From Sindora glabra (taxonomy: Eukaryota; Streptophyta; Magnoliopsida; Fabales; Fabaceae), in assembly GCA_020226215.1 (NCBI GenBank), contig CM035232.1:54755220-54819219 (forward strand): 64,000 nucleotides of DNA, written 5' to 3'. The notes below the pieces were generated by a model, which searched no databases, had not been told where the DNA came from, and worked only from the letters and a program-made list of their open reading frames with translations. Positions 24,154-36,470 of the stretch are shown here, in pieces. Every line of letters begins with the position of its first letter. Position 1 is the stretch's first letter. Position numbers and translations under genes: made by a program.

Positions 24154-24379
24154 TTAGATGGAACTTTTCATCATAATAATATTATAATGAGACAAAAAAC
24201 ATAGAAAGCTTCTTTACACAGTCATGAATCATTTGCTTATTATATGCAAAAATTTCATTTTCCTTTTTTTGCAAATAGAATAAATAAAATGTGAGTACTT
24301 AGAGATATATAATAAGGGTTTCCTATTGACATGACAAATAATTTGGTCAGGCCTTTTAACAAACATTTGATGTCTACAA

Positions 24380-24969
24380 CTCAAAATCAAACATATAAGA
24401 AAAATGAAATTATAAATGATGCCCAGCATCATCACAAAATCAGGTGTTCTACCACAATCCAGAAATTCCCTTTCACTGTCGGCAATATAATATATACACT
24501 GTTCTAATATGGTGTACATTCTACGACAATCAAGTTTTCATCAAACAAAAGAGTCTCTATGGATTTCTGTTATCATGAAAAGGATTTGAGTACTTTTGAG
24601 TATTGAGCAGGACCGTATTTAAATTTAAAATTAAGAAAATCATACCTCTGAAGATATGTTAAATACATCAAATTCTTGGAGAAACTTAAAGCCCTTAAAT
24701 GCAAAGGTCATTATGAAACACAAGATTCTATTATCTCTTAGCTCTGGCAATAATGGTCGCAACTCTGTTCGTGGTTTCTTGATCTTTGGTAGCCGCTACG
24801 AGGCTAGGTCACCGACGAAGTGTAAGCATTCTGGCAAAGAGCATGACATTATGTATTTGAGATCTTGGTGAAGTAGACCTATGATGGCTCCATTATGACA
24901 CCTATCAAAACTTCTTGGGCCGAATGCTTGAACTTCAGCCATAGAGGAGACATGGGGAATAGAAGTTAC
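24380..24969 (-). pseudogene. Degenerate coding region of unknown identity, at least one clear exon-like block
   Basis: On the minus strand, 24969-24646 is exactly 108 codons. It is preceded by a good acceptor (CACATCTATGCAG) and followed by a donor (CAGAG|GTATGA). The frame is open except for one TAG at 24798-24796. It begins VTSIPHVSSMAEVQAF, contains GPRSFDRCHNGAI and LPECLHFVGDLAS before the stop, and continues LPKIKKPRTELRPLLPELR. Downstream, about 24566-24405, a second block (KSIETLLFDEN, then after a 1-base shift LEQCIYYIADSEREF) follows another AG. I do not recognise the protein. The plus strand also has an open frame (24656-24871), so the strand assignment rests on the splice signals and on the continued frame after the stop. 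Confidence 0.4.
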
Positions 24970-25369
24970 CTGCATAGATGTGAAAAATTAATTATCAATA
25001 TTTTAACTACAAATTTACAAATTTTTGATCGCTTCCCTCCTAACATAAGAGCTCAAGAAGTTTCTTATTCCTAGATTTTTATTTTCGCGCTGCTGATATT
25101 TATTGCCCTTGTCACCATTACCTGCACAAATAAGCAAAAATTCAATCATCCATTCTTGAATTATCTGTCCACAAAATATCAATTTATCCATCAAATGTCA
25201 GAGCTAAAGAAATGCCCTTTTTTTTTTTTCTCTCGATTTTGATTTTTGCCTTTTTGATATGCACTACAATTGCACAGATTTTGCACAGTAATTGAAGAAA
25301 TTACCCTACTGGAAATTCTTTTTGTCTATCATGCAATAGAGGTCTGAAAAAATTGGCAGCTAAATAGGG
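24970..25369. other. Flank of the degenerate exon, no supported gene
   Basis: On the minus strand a second acceptor-like site (CTTATTTGTGCAG) at about 25139-25127 is followed by about 35 open codons. The space to the next block is only about 50 bp, too short for a normal plant intron. I therefore do not call an exon. Confidence 0.4.
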
Positions 25370-25973
25370 CAAAAATGGCGCTAATGATAAAGCTTTAGAG
25401 ATCTAGGTCTTGGTGGGAGACCTGTAAAATAAAGAAAAGATACTTCAATGCATAAGTTAATATGTGTACGAGAAAGTAAAAACATAAAAGAGTATAGAGT
25501 CCTCAGAGAGTATTAGATAGGTAAAGTGATAAATGATATTTCTATGTATAGAGTGTGAATATGATGTTAAAAAGTATATTTATAATTGTTGTTGTCAAGT
25601 GCTATTCTTATTTGGGAGATGAAAAGACTTTGGATTAAGCCTTATTTATAAATATCTCAAAAGTTTCTATGAGTGAAGCTACAAGAGAAAAGCTGTCTAA
25701 CTAAATGGTACAAGCCAAATACTTGTAAATACTTTATTATTATTTTTTCGGATTCCTACGGAGATAATTTGATGAAAGATTATTGAAGAATTTTTACATA
25801 TTCTACTTGAAGGTATTTTTCTAGAAAATATACACTAATAATATGGACGGAGATGTTTTGTTGAATATCTAGGAGTATGCATTTCATCATATACTACAGG
25901 TAGTTTATCAAATTTCTATTTTATTTGATTATCGTCATGCCACTTTAGTATTTAAATTTCTTTATTTCTAACA
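25370..25973 (+). repeat. LTR-like fragment A (3' part of the same family as fragments B and C)
   Basis: From 25595 to its end at TTATTTCTAACA it aligns with 37925-38304. Landmarks are TTATAAATA, ACTTGTAAA, GGAGATAAT, GAAGAATTTT.ACATATT.TACTTGAA and CATTTCAT.ATATA. Its first 210 bp align with fragment C instead. The true start is missing or unrecognisable. Confidence 0.6.
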
Positions 25974-26970
25974 AAAGCAAATGACTAGGGCTCTGCATGA
26001 TGTATATTCTTGTGTAATCCTGAAAATATAATATTGTGATCAACATTTTCCTCATTGGTGACCTATATTGTTTGTTTTTTAAAATGGCCTTGATGGATAA
26101 TGCGATTGTTAGTTTTTATATTATGTAATAATATTATTATTATTATTAAGTTTCACAAAATCCTCATTAACTAATGCAAATATATATGTGTATGTATATT
26201 ATTTAGAAATTCTATTGTAATTTTAAATTTTGCAAAAATTTCTGTTGGGTAATGTGATTATATGTGTATTTGAATCATTTAGATTTTGTAAAATCCTTAT
26301 CAAGTAATCTATTTAAATGTGTAATTTGATTGTTTAAGTTTTCTAAAATCTCTATTAGGTAATGTGAATGTATGAATCTATTGATAATTTTGATGAATTC
26401 CTAATAGGTATAACAATTAAATGTATTAATATTATTACTTGTATTATCATGATATTTTCAAAACCCCTTATTAGTAACTGCATTATTATAGAATTGCTAA
26501 TTAACATCAGTGAATAAATATTGGTTGCCATTGTCATCAATATCAATTTTGATGTGATGCGATGACATTTTTAAAATTATATAGAACTTTAAGATGATGA
26601 ACTTCAATTATAATTAACATTTATGTTGATGCAACAGTATCGATGACATTAGTGGGAAGTTATTATGTCAGTTTTAATGTTAACCAACATCTAAAGTTTA
26701 GTATCATAACATAAAACACTTATATTCTTCTCAATTATTATTCAAAAAGGCATTTGATTCACCTATTATGTCAAATGACAAGTTAACTTGTTGATTTCAT
26801 ATTCAACAAACATTGAAAGGTACTTACTTTAGTTTGGGTAAATATAGGACATTGGTTTGGATTTAATAACTGCTAAAGTCATTCAAATTAACTCATTGTA
26901 GATATAAAATGTTTATATATCAGGTTTGATTTAATAACTGACATTTATAGTTTTTATAAATTTCCATTTC
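25974..26970. other. AT-rich non-coding DNA
   Basis: A weak periodic phrase (TTAGGTAATGTGA..TATG...TTTGATTGTTTAGATTTT-like) recurs about four times between 26100 and 26420, suggesting an old tandem repeat with ~75-bp spacing. There is no gene. Confidence 0.45.
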
Positions 26971-27216
26971 ACTTTATTTTTTATTTAGGTGGCATAAAAG
27001 AACAATATACTCATAATTAATCTAAAAATATTTCAAATTTTACGATTATGAGTTTCCTATCAAACCACAATTATCTTCTACTTGGATGGAATACTTATAA
27101 TCATAAGACATATGTGGTTTGACAGAAAACCCATAATTATAATATTCAAAACATTTCTAATTTTTGTAGCATTGATAGCGTGTATTGTCCTCATATTCCA
27201 CTTGATATTATAAGGA
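26971..27216. repeat. Long imperfect hairpin R1
   Basis: Left arm landmarks AGGTGGCATAAAAGAACAAT, ATTTCAAATTTTACGATTAT and GAGTTTCCTATCAAACCACA match the reverse complement of the right arm: GTGGTTTGACAGAAAACCCA, TTCAAAACATTTC and CAATACACGC read on the opposite strand. Arms are about 110 bp around a loop near 27085-27100. It is homologous to R2 at 29534-29770. Confidence 0.75.
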
Positions 27217-27479
27217 ATGGATGGCTAACATCTGCAAAATTTAGTAAAGTACTTCAATTTAAGGAAAACATATTAGATCTCTTTAATAAATGAGAACTTG
27301 CAATAAGAATTTTAATATCTTTAACATGAGGAATAAGTAGCTATGCTATAAAATATATCAATGATATATTATATTTTTTGTGTAGGTCATTGTTTTATGG
27401 AAAATATATGATATATAATGATTATTAAATTTCATTAAATAGTTGATTGTAATTTTCATTTCAACGTTTTCTAATTAAT

Positions 27480-28990
27480 GTTAATAATATGACATGTAAG
27501 ATTTTATTATATATTTTTTCCTATTTTATGTATTTTAGTGTGTTACATATGCTTAATTTTATGGAATTAGCCTTATTATATAATTGGGTGTTAGTTTCCT
27601 AATATCTTGAAAATATTTGATTAATGTTAGATTTTTATGTTATTTTAAATTTTTAGCTATAACTTGAGTTGTGAACATTGAATTTGGTTTATTTTTATAT
27701 CATTAAAAAGTTTAAAGGAAGCTCTACAATTTTTATACTTTGACGAAAGTCCAATTTAGATGTATAAAAGGTTGAAATTAGCTGTGAAGTTAATGCTTTA
27801 TTTTTATCAAAGCTGAACTAATCTTAATTTTTAGGCCATAGTTAAAGTTCTAAAGGTCTAATCAAGGTAAAACTAGCTCTCAAAATTTTCTAAAACTTGG
27901 TCCAACAACTTTCATGTTTGTGATTTAATCAAACTACATAATTTTGGTGTTTTACAATGGTTATAAGTCAGACCTATGAGATTTGATTTTATTACAATAG
28001 ATTTTGTAATGTATTATTTTATAAATTAGGTTTTGAATTTCTAAAATTAAAACGACTCTATTCTTTATAACCCTAAAAGGCATATTATCTTGGTCCATTA
28101 GGTTTAGTACTAAAGGAAAAATTAGATATAGAGTTTGTGCCTCCAAAGGTAAGAAAATAATTCCACACAACTCTATACAACTTTATTTTCTTCTCTAAGT
28201 TTCTTCTTTTTAAGCCATAAAAAGTTAATTTTCTAATTGATTTGAGAAATTTTAGACTTATTTCTATTTATGTTATGAGATTTTAAGCTATAATTTTAAT
28301 TTTTACTAATTGATTTTCCCCTTTTTCTAATATTTTTATTTAATTTTCTAAAATTGTCTGAATTAAATTTTGATTTAGTATAATTTATATTCATTTATGT
28401 GATTTATGATATCTATTAGGTTTTATATTGAATGTAGTTAGTTAATCATTATTTTTCTTGTGAAAATAGAAAGTTGAAAGATTAAATTAGAGATTTCTAA
28501 TTAAATCATTTGATTCAGTTGAATTCTATTTTCAAATCAATTTAGATATGATTTTATGGATTATAGTAGTTGCTTAATTCTATAAATCTAATTTAACCAA
28601 ATCTTAAATAGTAACCTAACATAGAATTTATAAATCATTGTAGGGTTTCGAATGATTCTAAGTTAAAAAATTAATTATAATTATTTAATATATTGTGATC
28701 TATGATTAATTTACCAAAAAGTTCTTAATTCCTTGGATCAATTGTGTTTCTATGTCAATTTTGTGTTACTTTTACATTCTATTTCTAATGGTCCATTATG
28801 TTTAATTTTGACTCAAACCTTTTAATTTAGTTTTATTTGCATTTCTGTATTTTTTTTTGTTTTGTTTCCTCCATATTACATTCTTAATTTTCATTTCCGT
28901 TTTAAGTATATAAAAGGCATAAATAACTTTGCGATCATAGTCAATAAATCATTATGATAGGATGTGTTAAGTAGATCAATAGGGTTAGAC
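27480..28990 (+). repeat. Non-coding repeat, LTR-like, copy L1
   Basis: About 27540-28220 aligns in order with 55180-55880. Shared phrases are TTAATGTT.GATTTT.AT.TTATTTTA, TTTTTA.TCATAACTTGA.TT, CTCTACA..TTT and TATGAGATTT.ATT...ATAGA. Also shared are TAAAT(A)GGTTTT...TT and a closing TT.CCTCC..AGAG/AAAGGT stretch. Such sequence is typical of long LTRs or untranslated zones of plant gypsy elements, but no coding part is attached, so the class is inferred. Confidence 0.5.
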
Positions 28991-29533
28991 ATGATTTGTT
29001 TTCCTATACTTTAAAATTTTTATCAAACTAATAATTTCTGATTTTGATTGGATTCGACAACTATCATAATGTTATTTGAAAAATGATTTATTATTGGTAT
29101 CTATTAATAGAAAAATATCAAGATGCATAAAGTTAATAATTATTCATAAAAATTGATATTTGTTGTTAGAAAAAATGTTATAATGCATATTATAAACTAA
29201 AAAAAAATTAAAAAATAAATCATGTCAGTTATAACAAAACTTACATGGTTTGGAAAAATTAGATCAAAAATAAAAAAAAGAATAATCCACATTGATTTTT
29301 TTAACTTAATTAACATATAAAGTTATAATCACTTAACTTGTAATTAATGGTAAACATTTACCAAGGATGATATTTATGAGATATTAAGAACCATAAAAAT
29401 TTACAACATCAACCTCTTGAAATTAGTTTAAACGAAGAGCTTGGTGTTGAAAGTGAGATATAAAATTGTTATACGTCAATTTTCCTTAAACAATTGATGT
29501 TTATTTTGAAACTTATTGTCTATAAATTTTTTT
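28991..29533. other. AT-rich DNA with small dispersed repeats
   Basis: The phrase GAAAAATATCAAGATG(C/T)A recurs at about 29110 and 29876. ATGGTAAACATTTACCAA at about 29347 recurs as ATGATAAACATTTACCAA at about 30029. These suggest a diverged duplication of roughly 29050-29410 and 29830-30140. No gene. Confidence 0.5.
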
Positions 29534-29770
29534 CACTTCATCTTTTGTTTAAGTGGTATAAGAGGACACACCCATTCTTGTTGTATATTTAGAAAAGTTT
29601 CGAATCTTATGTCATGAGTTTCTCATCAAACTATGGTTATCTTTTGATAATAATGAGCAAAAGATAGTCATGATTTGATGTGATTGTCATAATCATAAAA
29701 TTAGATTCAAAGTATTTCTAACTATGTAGTATCGATGGATTGGTATCATTTTCCACCCATTATTATAAGG
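29534..29770. repeat. Long imperfect hairpin R2
   Basis: Left arm AAGTGGTATAAGAGGACACA and GTTTCTCATCAAACTATG and right arm CATGATTTGATGTGATTG plus CCACCCATTATTATAAGG are mutual inverted repeats. The top of the stem is TTATCTTTTG / CAAAAGATAG around ATAATAATGAG (about 29640-29662). Same family as R1, clearly diverged. Confidence 0.75.
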
Positions 29771-32700
29771 AATAAATAACTAATATTTGAAGAATCTTAT
29801 GAAGTCAACACACTAGAATTTATAATAGTTCAATATTGATAATGTTGTTTAAGAAAATGGAACTTGTTATTTGAAAAATATCAAGATGTAGAATTATTTG
29901 AGAAAATGGCACCTATTAGAAAAATATCACAATGTAGAAGTTGTATTTAGAAAAAGATAAACAATGTTAGTTTTTAAAGCTAACTGAGATTTGAAAATAT
30001 ACCATCGACCGCCTAACTCATAATAAATGATAAACATTTACCAATATTGCTTTTATTCTACATCAAGAGTCAAGAGTTATGAGGTATTGTAAAACCACTA
30101 AAACTTACAAGGTATCATGAAAATGTTAAAACTTACGACTAAAAGTGTATTAATAATCACCTATGAATTTGTATCTTTTATTTATAAATTTACTTTTTCT
30201 TGCCATTTGAGACAATTAGGCAATACTTTAACTTCCATTATCAAGATAGACTATCTTCCGTTAAAAAGAAGGCTTCTAAGTTTGATTGTGTAGATCATCA
30301 TATTAACTGACATTACCAGTGCTATTAGAATGTTATAGAATCAATCAAAGTTTATTTTAGGAACTTGTACCTACATTTCATTCATAAAACAAGAGTTTTA
30401 TAAAGTACTTGGAAGGTCTTCAAACAAGAATCTTTTTATGTTTTTTGTAAAATACTTGTGTTCAATGCTAAAGTGAGGGTACAAGTCTTAGGGAGAAACT
30501 CTAAGAGATTTTGATACATTCTCAATATTGAATACTACAATTTACATTCTTCATCTTAAAATCTATTTATGCTAATGGACCCCAAAAATTCTCAATTTGC
30601 ACTCTCTATCTCAATCTCAGAAGTTATCTCTATTAGGTTAGACATAAAGATAGCTTTTACTTCATCTTAAGAAGCACATATAGAGATATAGAGAAAATAG
30701 ATAGGTGGTGAGATTAATAATAAGTTATAGTGAGAAAAAGTTATATATCTATTTTTGCATTAATAAATGAAAAAAATGGTTAAGCAATTTTTTTCTCACT
30801 ATAATTTATTATTATTTTGTAACCATCTATATCTTTTAACTTTAAGGTTATTAAATAATATGAAGAAATTATGAGCAGAGGATAACGTTTTTCCTTTAAT
30901 TTATGTAAGGACACCAAATATGTTTATTGTAAATAAACAATTTGATGTTCATTGAAAATAATAGTTTTTTTACATTGTTTGTATTCATGTATTGATATGG
31001 CAATAAATAAAATGGTGGAATTGTTTTTTATAATGAATTATTTCCTTTCTCATATATTTCATTTATATTTAATTTATTATTTGTGTCTTTTTAATTGCAT
31101 AAGAAAAATGTTGTAATGCAAAAAATACTTTTAATGCTACTGATTTCAATTAGAGTAAATTGAATTAAAAATAAAATAAATCAATTCATAAAATGATATT
31201 AGTACTCTTATAAGATTTAAACTTCACTTATAAAATTATTATATGTATATGTATGTGATATATATATTATGTTTTTTATTCTAGTTTGATATATATATGT
31301 GATATATATGTAACTTGTTATTTGTTTTTTGGTCCAATATATATGATGTATTTATGGGCATTCTAGAATGACTCTAGAAAGATTTTGAAATTATTTTGAA
31401 ATAATTATGGTAAAATTTATAAGTTAAGGAAATGTATTTTTAATATTGTAATATTAAATCTTATTTATTAATCGATGTTAAACATTACTTAATAGGATGA
31501 TGTCATGATATTAAAAATAATGGTATTTTTTATTTAATCTGTGTCTAATATAAATTTATATGTTAGTTTTTTGTATCAACTAACATAAAAACTTTAACCA
31601 CATGTGTGAATTGAAAATGAAAAGGTTAAACTATGATGCAACTTGGAAATAAAAAGAGTAAAGTATGATGTTATTTGCAAATTTTATCTTAAAACTTTTA
31701 TAACCCTAAAACTTTATGTTTAATGAGGTATGTTCTTTTTGTAACCTTAAAACTCTTGTATTCATTTTTGCATTTTTGCTCACCAATTATTTTCTAGGAC
31801 TAAAACTCTATTAACTTGTTGCTAAATAAGTGTGGTCATGCATTCCTAAAAAAATATAGAATATAAAAGGAAGGGTTTATTAAGTTTTTATGTTTGTTTT
31901 TACAATTTAGTTTCTTTTTGTTATGATCAATTATATTTTGTTGTCTAACTATCATTTTGATGCAGTTTTTATATGTTTATATAGGTTAAAAATTTAATTG
32001 CAATCATCTTCTTTGTCATTCTATAGTATTATCTACTATTTATTCATATGAAAATAAATAATATTATATACCAATTTTTCATAAATGCTTATTTCATCTG
32101 CATGTATTGTATTTAAAAAGCCTATTTCATCTACATGTATTGTATTCAAGAAGCCTTTCTAGTGAGTATGCATTTCATATATTGAGCAATAAGTATCAAT
32201 ATGAATTTAACAAAACATCTATAGCTAATTAGGATATTGTATATAACTTTTCATTATTTTTAATATTTTGTTATTCAATTTATTTTTTAAATAGTTGAAA
32301 TTAGGATTGTATAGAATCATAGGAAATGTTGATTTCTATTTCTAGTTAAGGATATAGGGAAAATAAGGATTAAGATGGAATAAGGAATAAAAAGGTAAAG
32401 TTAGAGTTTTAGATAAGGGAGTGAGGAAAAAGAGGATGAGAATTGGGATGGGGGAAGGACATATCACATCAATTGATTTAAATGACTGACATTGTATTAT
32501 GAAACCTAAACATCGATTGTTTAAAAATAAATGACATTTAATATTATTTCTCAATATGATGATAAAATAAATGACATTGATTGTTTTTTATATAAAAATT
32601 TAAGTAATTGTTATATTTTACAATGGTTTCAAAGTCAATGTTAAAATTGCATATACAACGATGGTTAATTTGGCAGTAGTTGATTTTCAATATATAATCT

Positions 32701-32844
32701 TCTAAACACATGATATTAATCAGCCATTTTGTAGTTGATAGAAGGATTTAGGCATTACAAGTATGAATCTGTCTTGTGAATCCCTATCAAGTAAGTGAAT
32801 TGATTTATTATTACATAACTAAATATCTAATATTACTTTGCTTA
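29771..32844. other. AT-rich non-coding DNA with one further hairpin
   Basis: No gene or complete element is recognised. Short related phrases with GATGTTAA and TGACATT occur at 26560-26690, 29470-29505, 31480-31520, 32470-32690 and 36497-36760. They may be subterminal repeats of one large decayed DNA element into which the copia element at 32845 inserted. I could not find its ends. Confidence 0.4.
30684..30838. repeat. Inverted repeat hairpin
   Basis: Left arm GATAGGTGGTGAGATTAATA..AAGTTATAGTGAGAAAAA and right arm TTTTTCTCACTATAATTTAT..ATTTTGTAACCATCTAT are inverted copies of about 50 bp. They are separated by about 45 bp. MITE-like, no target duplication assigned. Confidence 0.7.
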
Positions 32845-35800
32845 TGCCTCGTAATGGATCTGCACTTACTAATTTGTTAAAATTAGGAGTTTTAGATGGT
32901 ACTAATTATATAGATTGGTAACAAAGGGTTAACATGTTATTGACCTTTTGTAGATATAAAGATTTAATTTACATGAATGAGCATCTACATTACCCCTACA
33001 AATGACTTCTGAGAAACATAAGCCTAAATATGAGGAGGACTTAAAAAAAGTATAATAATTGAAAAATAGCCAATGATATATCCAAATCTTAAGTTTTTAA
33101 TAGTCTTAGTAAAGCTCTTTGAATGAGTTACTTTAATACTCAAACTAATAAGGAGATATTTAATAAGTTAGAAACCAAGTACAGGAAAAAATCTGATTCT
33201 CATGTAAGTGATTTATGGAAGAAATTCACTAAAGCTACATGTGGAGAACAGGCTAATGTGAGAAAATATATGAATGAAATAATAGTTGGTTTAATGACTT
33301 GGCCATTTATAGTAATGCCATGGAAGATAAAACCATTATTTTTACTATTGCTAATTTTTTTGCTTAACTTTTATAAATTTATAAGGGATTATTTCACTTT
33401 GCTTAATTATCAAGAGGATAGGAAGTTCTTGAAATGGCCAAAGGATATTTTTAAACCAAATTTCTTTGCTAGTAATGTGGAGTTAATGTCAAAGAGTAAT
33501 GTAAACTTTAGGTAGAAAGGAAAGAAGCCTTAATTTAAAAAAGAAAGAAAGGTTTTTTTAAAGGGAAATATGAAATTTGAACAAAGGATGTGTTTTTTTT
33601 TAAGCAATAAGGTAAGGTATATCAAGAAATATTGTAGGGCATTAAAAAATCAACAAAATCATAAGGATGGCACAAAACTCAATGAGTCATCACTTCTTGA
33701 ATGTCATATTTCTTATGTTAAACTTTTTAGTTGGTGGGATAATTCTAGTGCTATTATTCATGTATCTAGTGATTTATAAGGGTTTAAAGAAATCAAACTA
33801 ATTAAGGATGGAAAAAAATTATTTTCATAGGTAATGATGATAATGCACAAACTAAAAGAGTTGGAATTTATCTGTTAAAGTTGTATGATAGTAAAGTATT
33901 TAAGTTGAAAAACTATCATTTTGTCTCCTTAATGAGAAGAAATCTTTCATTTATTTTATATTTAGAGTTATTAGGTTTTTCCTTTTATTTTAGGAATGGA
34001 AAGTTTGTCATGTCTATGGATGATTTATTTATTTTTATATAGATTTTAAAAATCTTGGATTGTACCAAATTCAATTGAATGAAAATGTGGTTCGTGAAGT
34101 TACTAATTCTTCTAATATTTATTTGAATGAATATTATCTTTAGCATATTTGTCTTGGTCATATTGGGAAAGATAGAATCAATAAATTAATTAAGAAAGGC
34201 TCACTAGATCCTATTGAGGTGAATGATTTTCTTGTTTATGAAATTTTTTTATACAATAACATGACTAAATTACTATTTCCAGTATTGGGTGAAACAAGCA
34301 AAAATATCCTTGATATTATTCACTTTGTTATGGACCTATTGATGATTATTCAAGATATGGAAAATGGTTTTTGCTTCACAAGAAAAGTCAAAATTTAGTG
34401 GTTTTTAAGAACTTTAAGGCAAAAGTAAATAATACTAATAGGAAAAGCATTAAAGCTTTTCGTTCAAATCAAAAGGGTGAATACCAATTTGATATATTCT
34501 CCAAGTTTGGCAAGGAAAATGATATTATTCATATGCTTAGCATGTCATATACCTTAGATTAGGTGTAATAGGACTTTATTTGATATGATTAAGTCAGTGC
34601 TAATCTACCTACTGATTTTTTGGGAAAAACACTTTTAATACCTGTCCATATTTGAAACTGGGTGCTTTCAAAGTTTGTTGAGAGTACTTCTTACAAATTT
34701 TGGTATTGGATAAAATAGAAGTTGAATTACATGAAAGTTTAGGGTTGTGCTTGCTCTTGTTTTAATTCCTAATTTAAATAGAGTTAAGTTGGAAAGTAAG
34801 ATGAAAAGATGTAATTTTATGAGTTATCCTGAATATTCCAAAGAATATAGGTTGTTTGATCTAGAAGACAAAGTAATTACAGAAAGCAAACATGTAAAAT
34901 TCATTGAAGATAGATTTGATTGTAATAAGTTTCTTAAGGAAAAGTCCTTGCTTGAAAAAGTCTAGGAATCTTAACCATCTTTTCTTGACTTTAGTCTAGT
35001 GAGCAAAATAGATTTGAAAGGTAAAAAAAGAAAGGAATATCCAAAAGCTACTAAGAAAATTAATAAGGAAAGGAAGTCGAATTCATTATTATCATCTTTA
35101 GAATTTTACACTTATTTTGGAGAAGTTTTTGAAAGAACTAGGTTAAGCAAAGATATTTGAAATTCGAAATCTTATGATAAAGCGATTAACAATATTGATA
35201 CTAATAAGTGGAAAGTAGCAATTCAAAAGAAAATTAATTTTATGCATAAAGGTTAAGTATGGAAATTAGTGGATAAACTTGAATCCATCAAACTTATGAA
35301 GTTCAAGTGGATTTTCATTAGCAAAAAGAATTATAGAAGGAAAGTTAAAAAGTTTAAGGCTCGTTTAAGTGCAAAGGGTTTACTCAATAATATGGAGTAA
35401 ATTATGAAGAGACCTTTTCTCTTGTTGCTTGAATCCAATCTATTAGAGCAATTCTAGCCATAATGGCATTTTACAACTTAGAATTATTTCAGGTGAATGC
35501 AAAAACTACATTCTTAAAAGGAAGTTTATCTAAGGAGATTTGCAGTGAGTAGTCTTTTGGTAATATTGAACCTAACAATGAGGGTAAAGTTTGTAAATTT
35601 GGAAAGTCAATATATGGATTGAAGCAATTATCAAGGTAATGGAATTTTAGATTTCATAAGATAATTAAAGCTTATCAATTCATTCAAGATTTAGAAGATC
35701 ACTATGTACATGTGAAAATAATGGAAGTTAATATTATCTTTCTTATTTTGTATGTGAATGACATTTTGTTAGTTGGGAATGAAATATCAATTCTCATAGA

Positions 35801-36470
35801 AATTAAAGAATGAATCTTTAATATATTTGAGATGAAAGGCCTTGGTGAAGTTTTTTATACTCTTAGGATTAAAATCCCAAGGTATCAAAAGCATGGAAAA
35901 CTTACACACATATATATATTGATAATCTTTCACATCAATTTAAAATAAATTATTACTTTGATGGGAAGATTTCTTATGATATGGCAAAGAAAATAAGCAA
36001 AACTGATTGTCCAAACTCTTTGGAAGAGAAACTTAATGAAGTTATGTCTCCATATGCTTCAATTATTGGTAGTTTTATGTATGCATTGATGTGTTCAAGG
36101 TCAAATGTTGCATATGCTATTAGAATTCTTAGCAAGTTCTAATTAAATCCAGGGAGGAGTCATTGGGAGGGGCTAAAACATGTATTATAGTATTTGAGAT
36201 GGACAAATTCATTTGCTTTGATATATCAAGCTAACAACTCAAAATTGATTGGCTATCCTAATTTTGATTACAAAAGATGTATAAATACTAGAAAGTTTAC
36301 ATAAGGTTTTGTATCTATGTTTTGAGGTTGTGCTATCTCTTGAAAAAGTAAGAAATAAGACTATATTGTCTAATCCACAATAAAGACTAAATATGTGGCT
36401 ATAAATTTAGCTATAAGGGAGGTTTTTTACCTTAAGAAAATTTTGAAATGCCTTCATATTGTTTAATGTA
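32845..36470 (+). mobile_element. Ty1/copia retrotransposon, heavily decayed internal region
   Basis: Plus-strand copia order is readable through many stops and frameshifts. Gag runs 32845-33520 (LTNLLKLGVLDGTNYIDW, then IFNKLETKYRKKSDSH). A protease-like remnant lies near 33730 (SWWDNSSAIIHV). Integrase runs 34150-34970 (GHIGKDRINKLIKKGSLDP, KSIKAFRSNQKGEY). Reverse transcriptase runs 35270-36130 (KFKWIFISKK, KKFKARLSAKG, YVND box at 35751-35762). An RNase H remnant lies at 36240-36460 (TKYVAINLAIREVFYLKKIL). The RT box has lost its first Asp (YVDD in the family). A possible 3' LTR is at 37753-38304, but the 1.3 kb between is not typical. No upstream LTR adjoins gag. Confidence 0.85.
33123..33515 (+). 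pseudogene. Copia gag fragment
   Basis: The longest open piece of this element's gag (130 codons). It has the UBN2/DUF4219-like helical region common to copia gag (NKEIFNKLETKYRKKS, VSDLWKKFTKATC) before drifting out of frame. Gag would form the particle shell. It is one fragment of a broken polyprotein, not a gene of its own. Confidence 0.8.

Noticed and set aside
23544..24204. Overlapping frames on both strands in the second GC-rich core
   Set aside because: Same situation: inside a non-autonomous element, mutually overlapping, with no recognisable motif.
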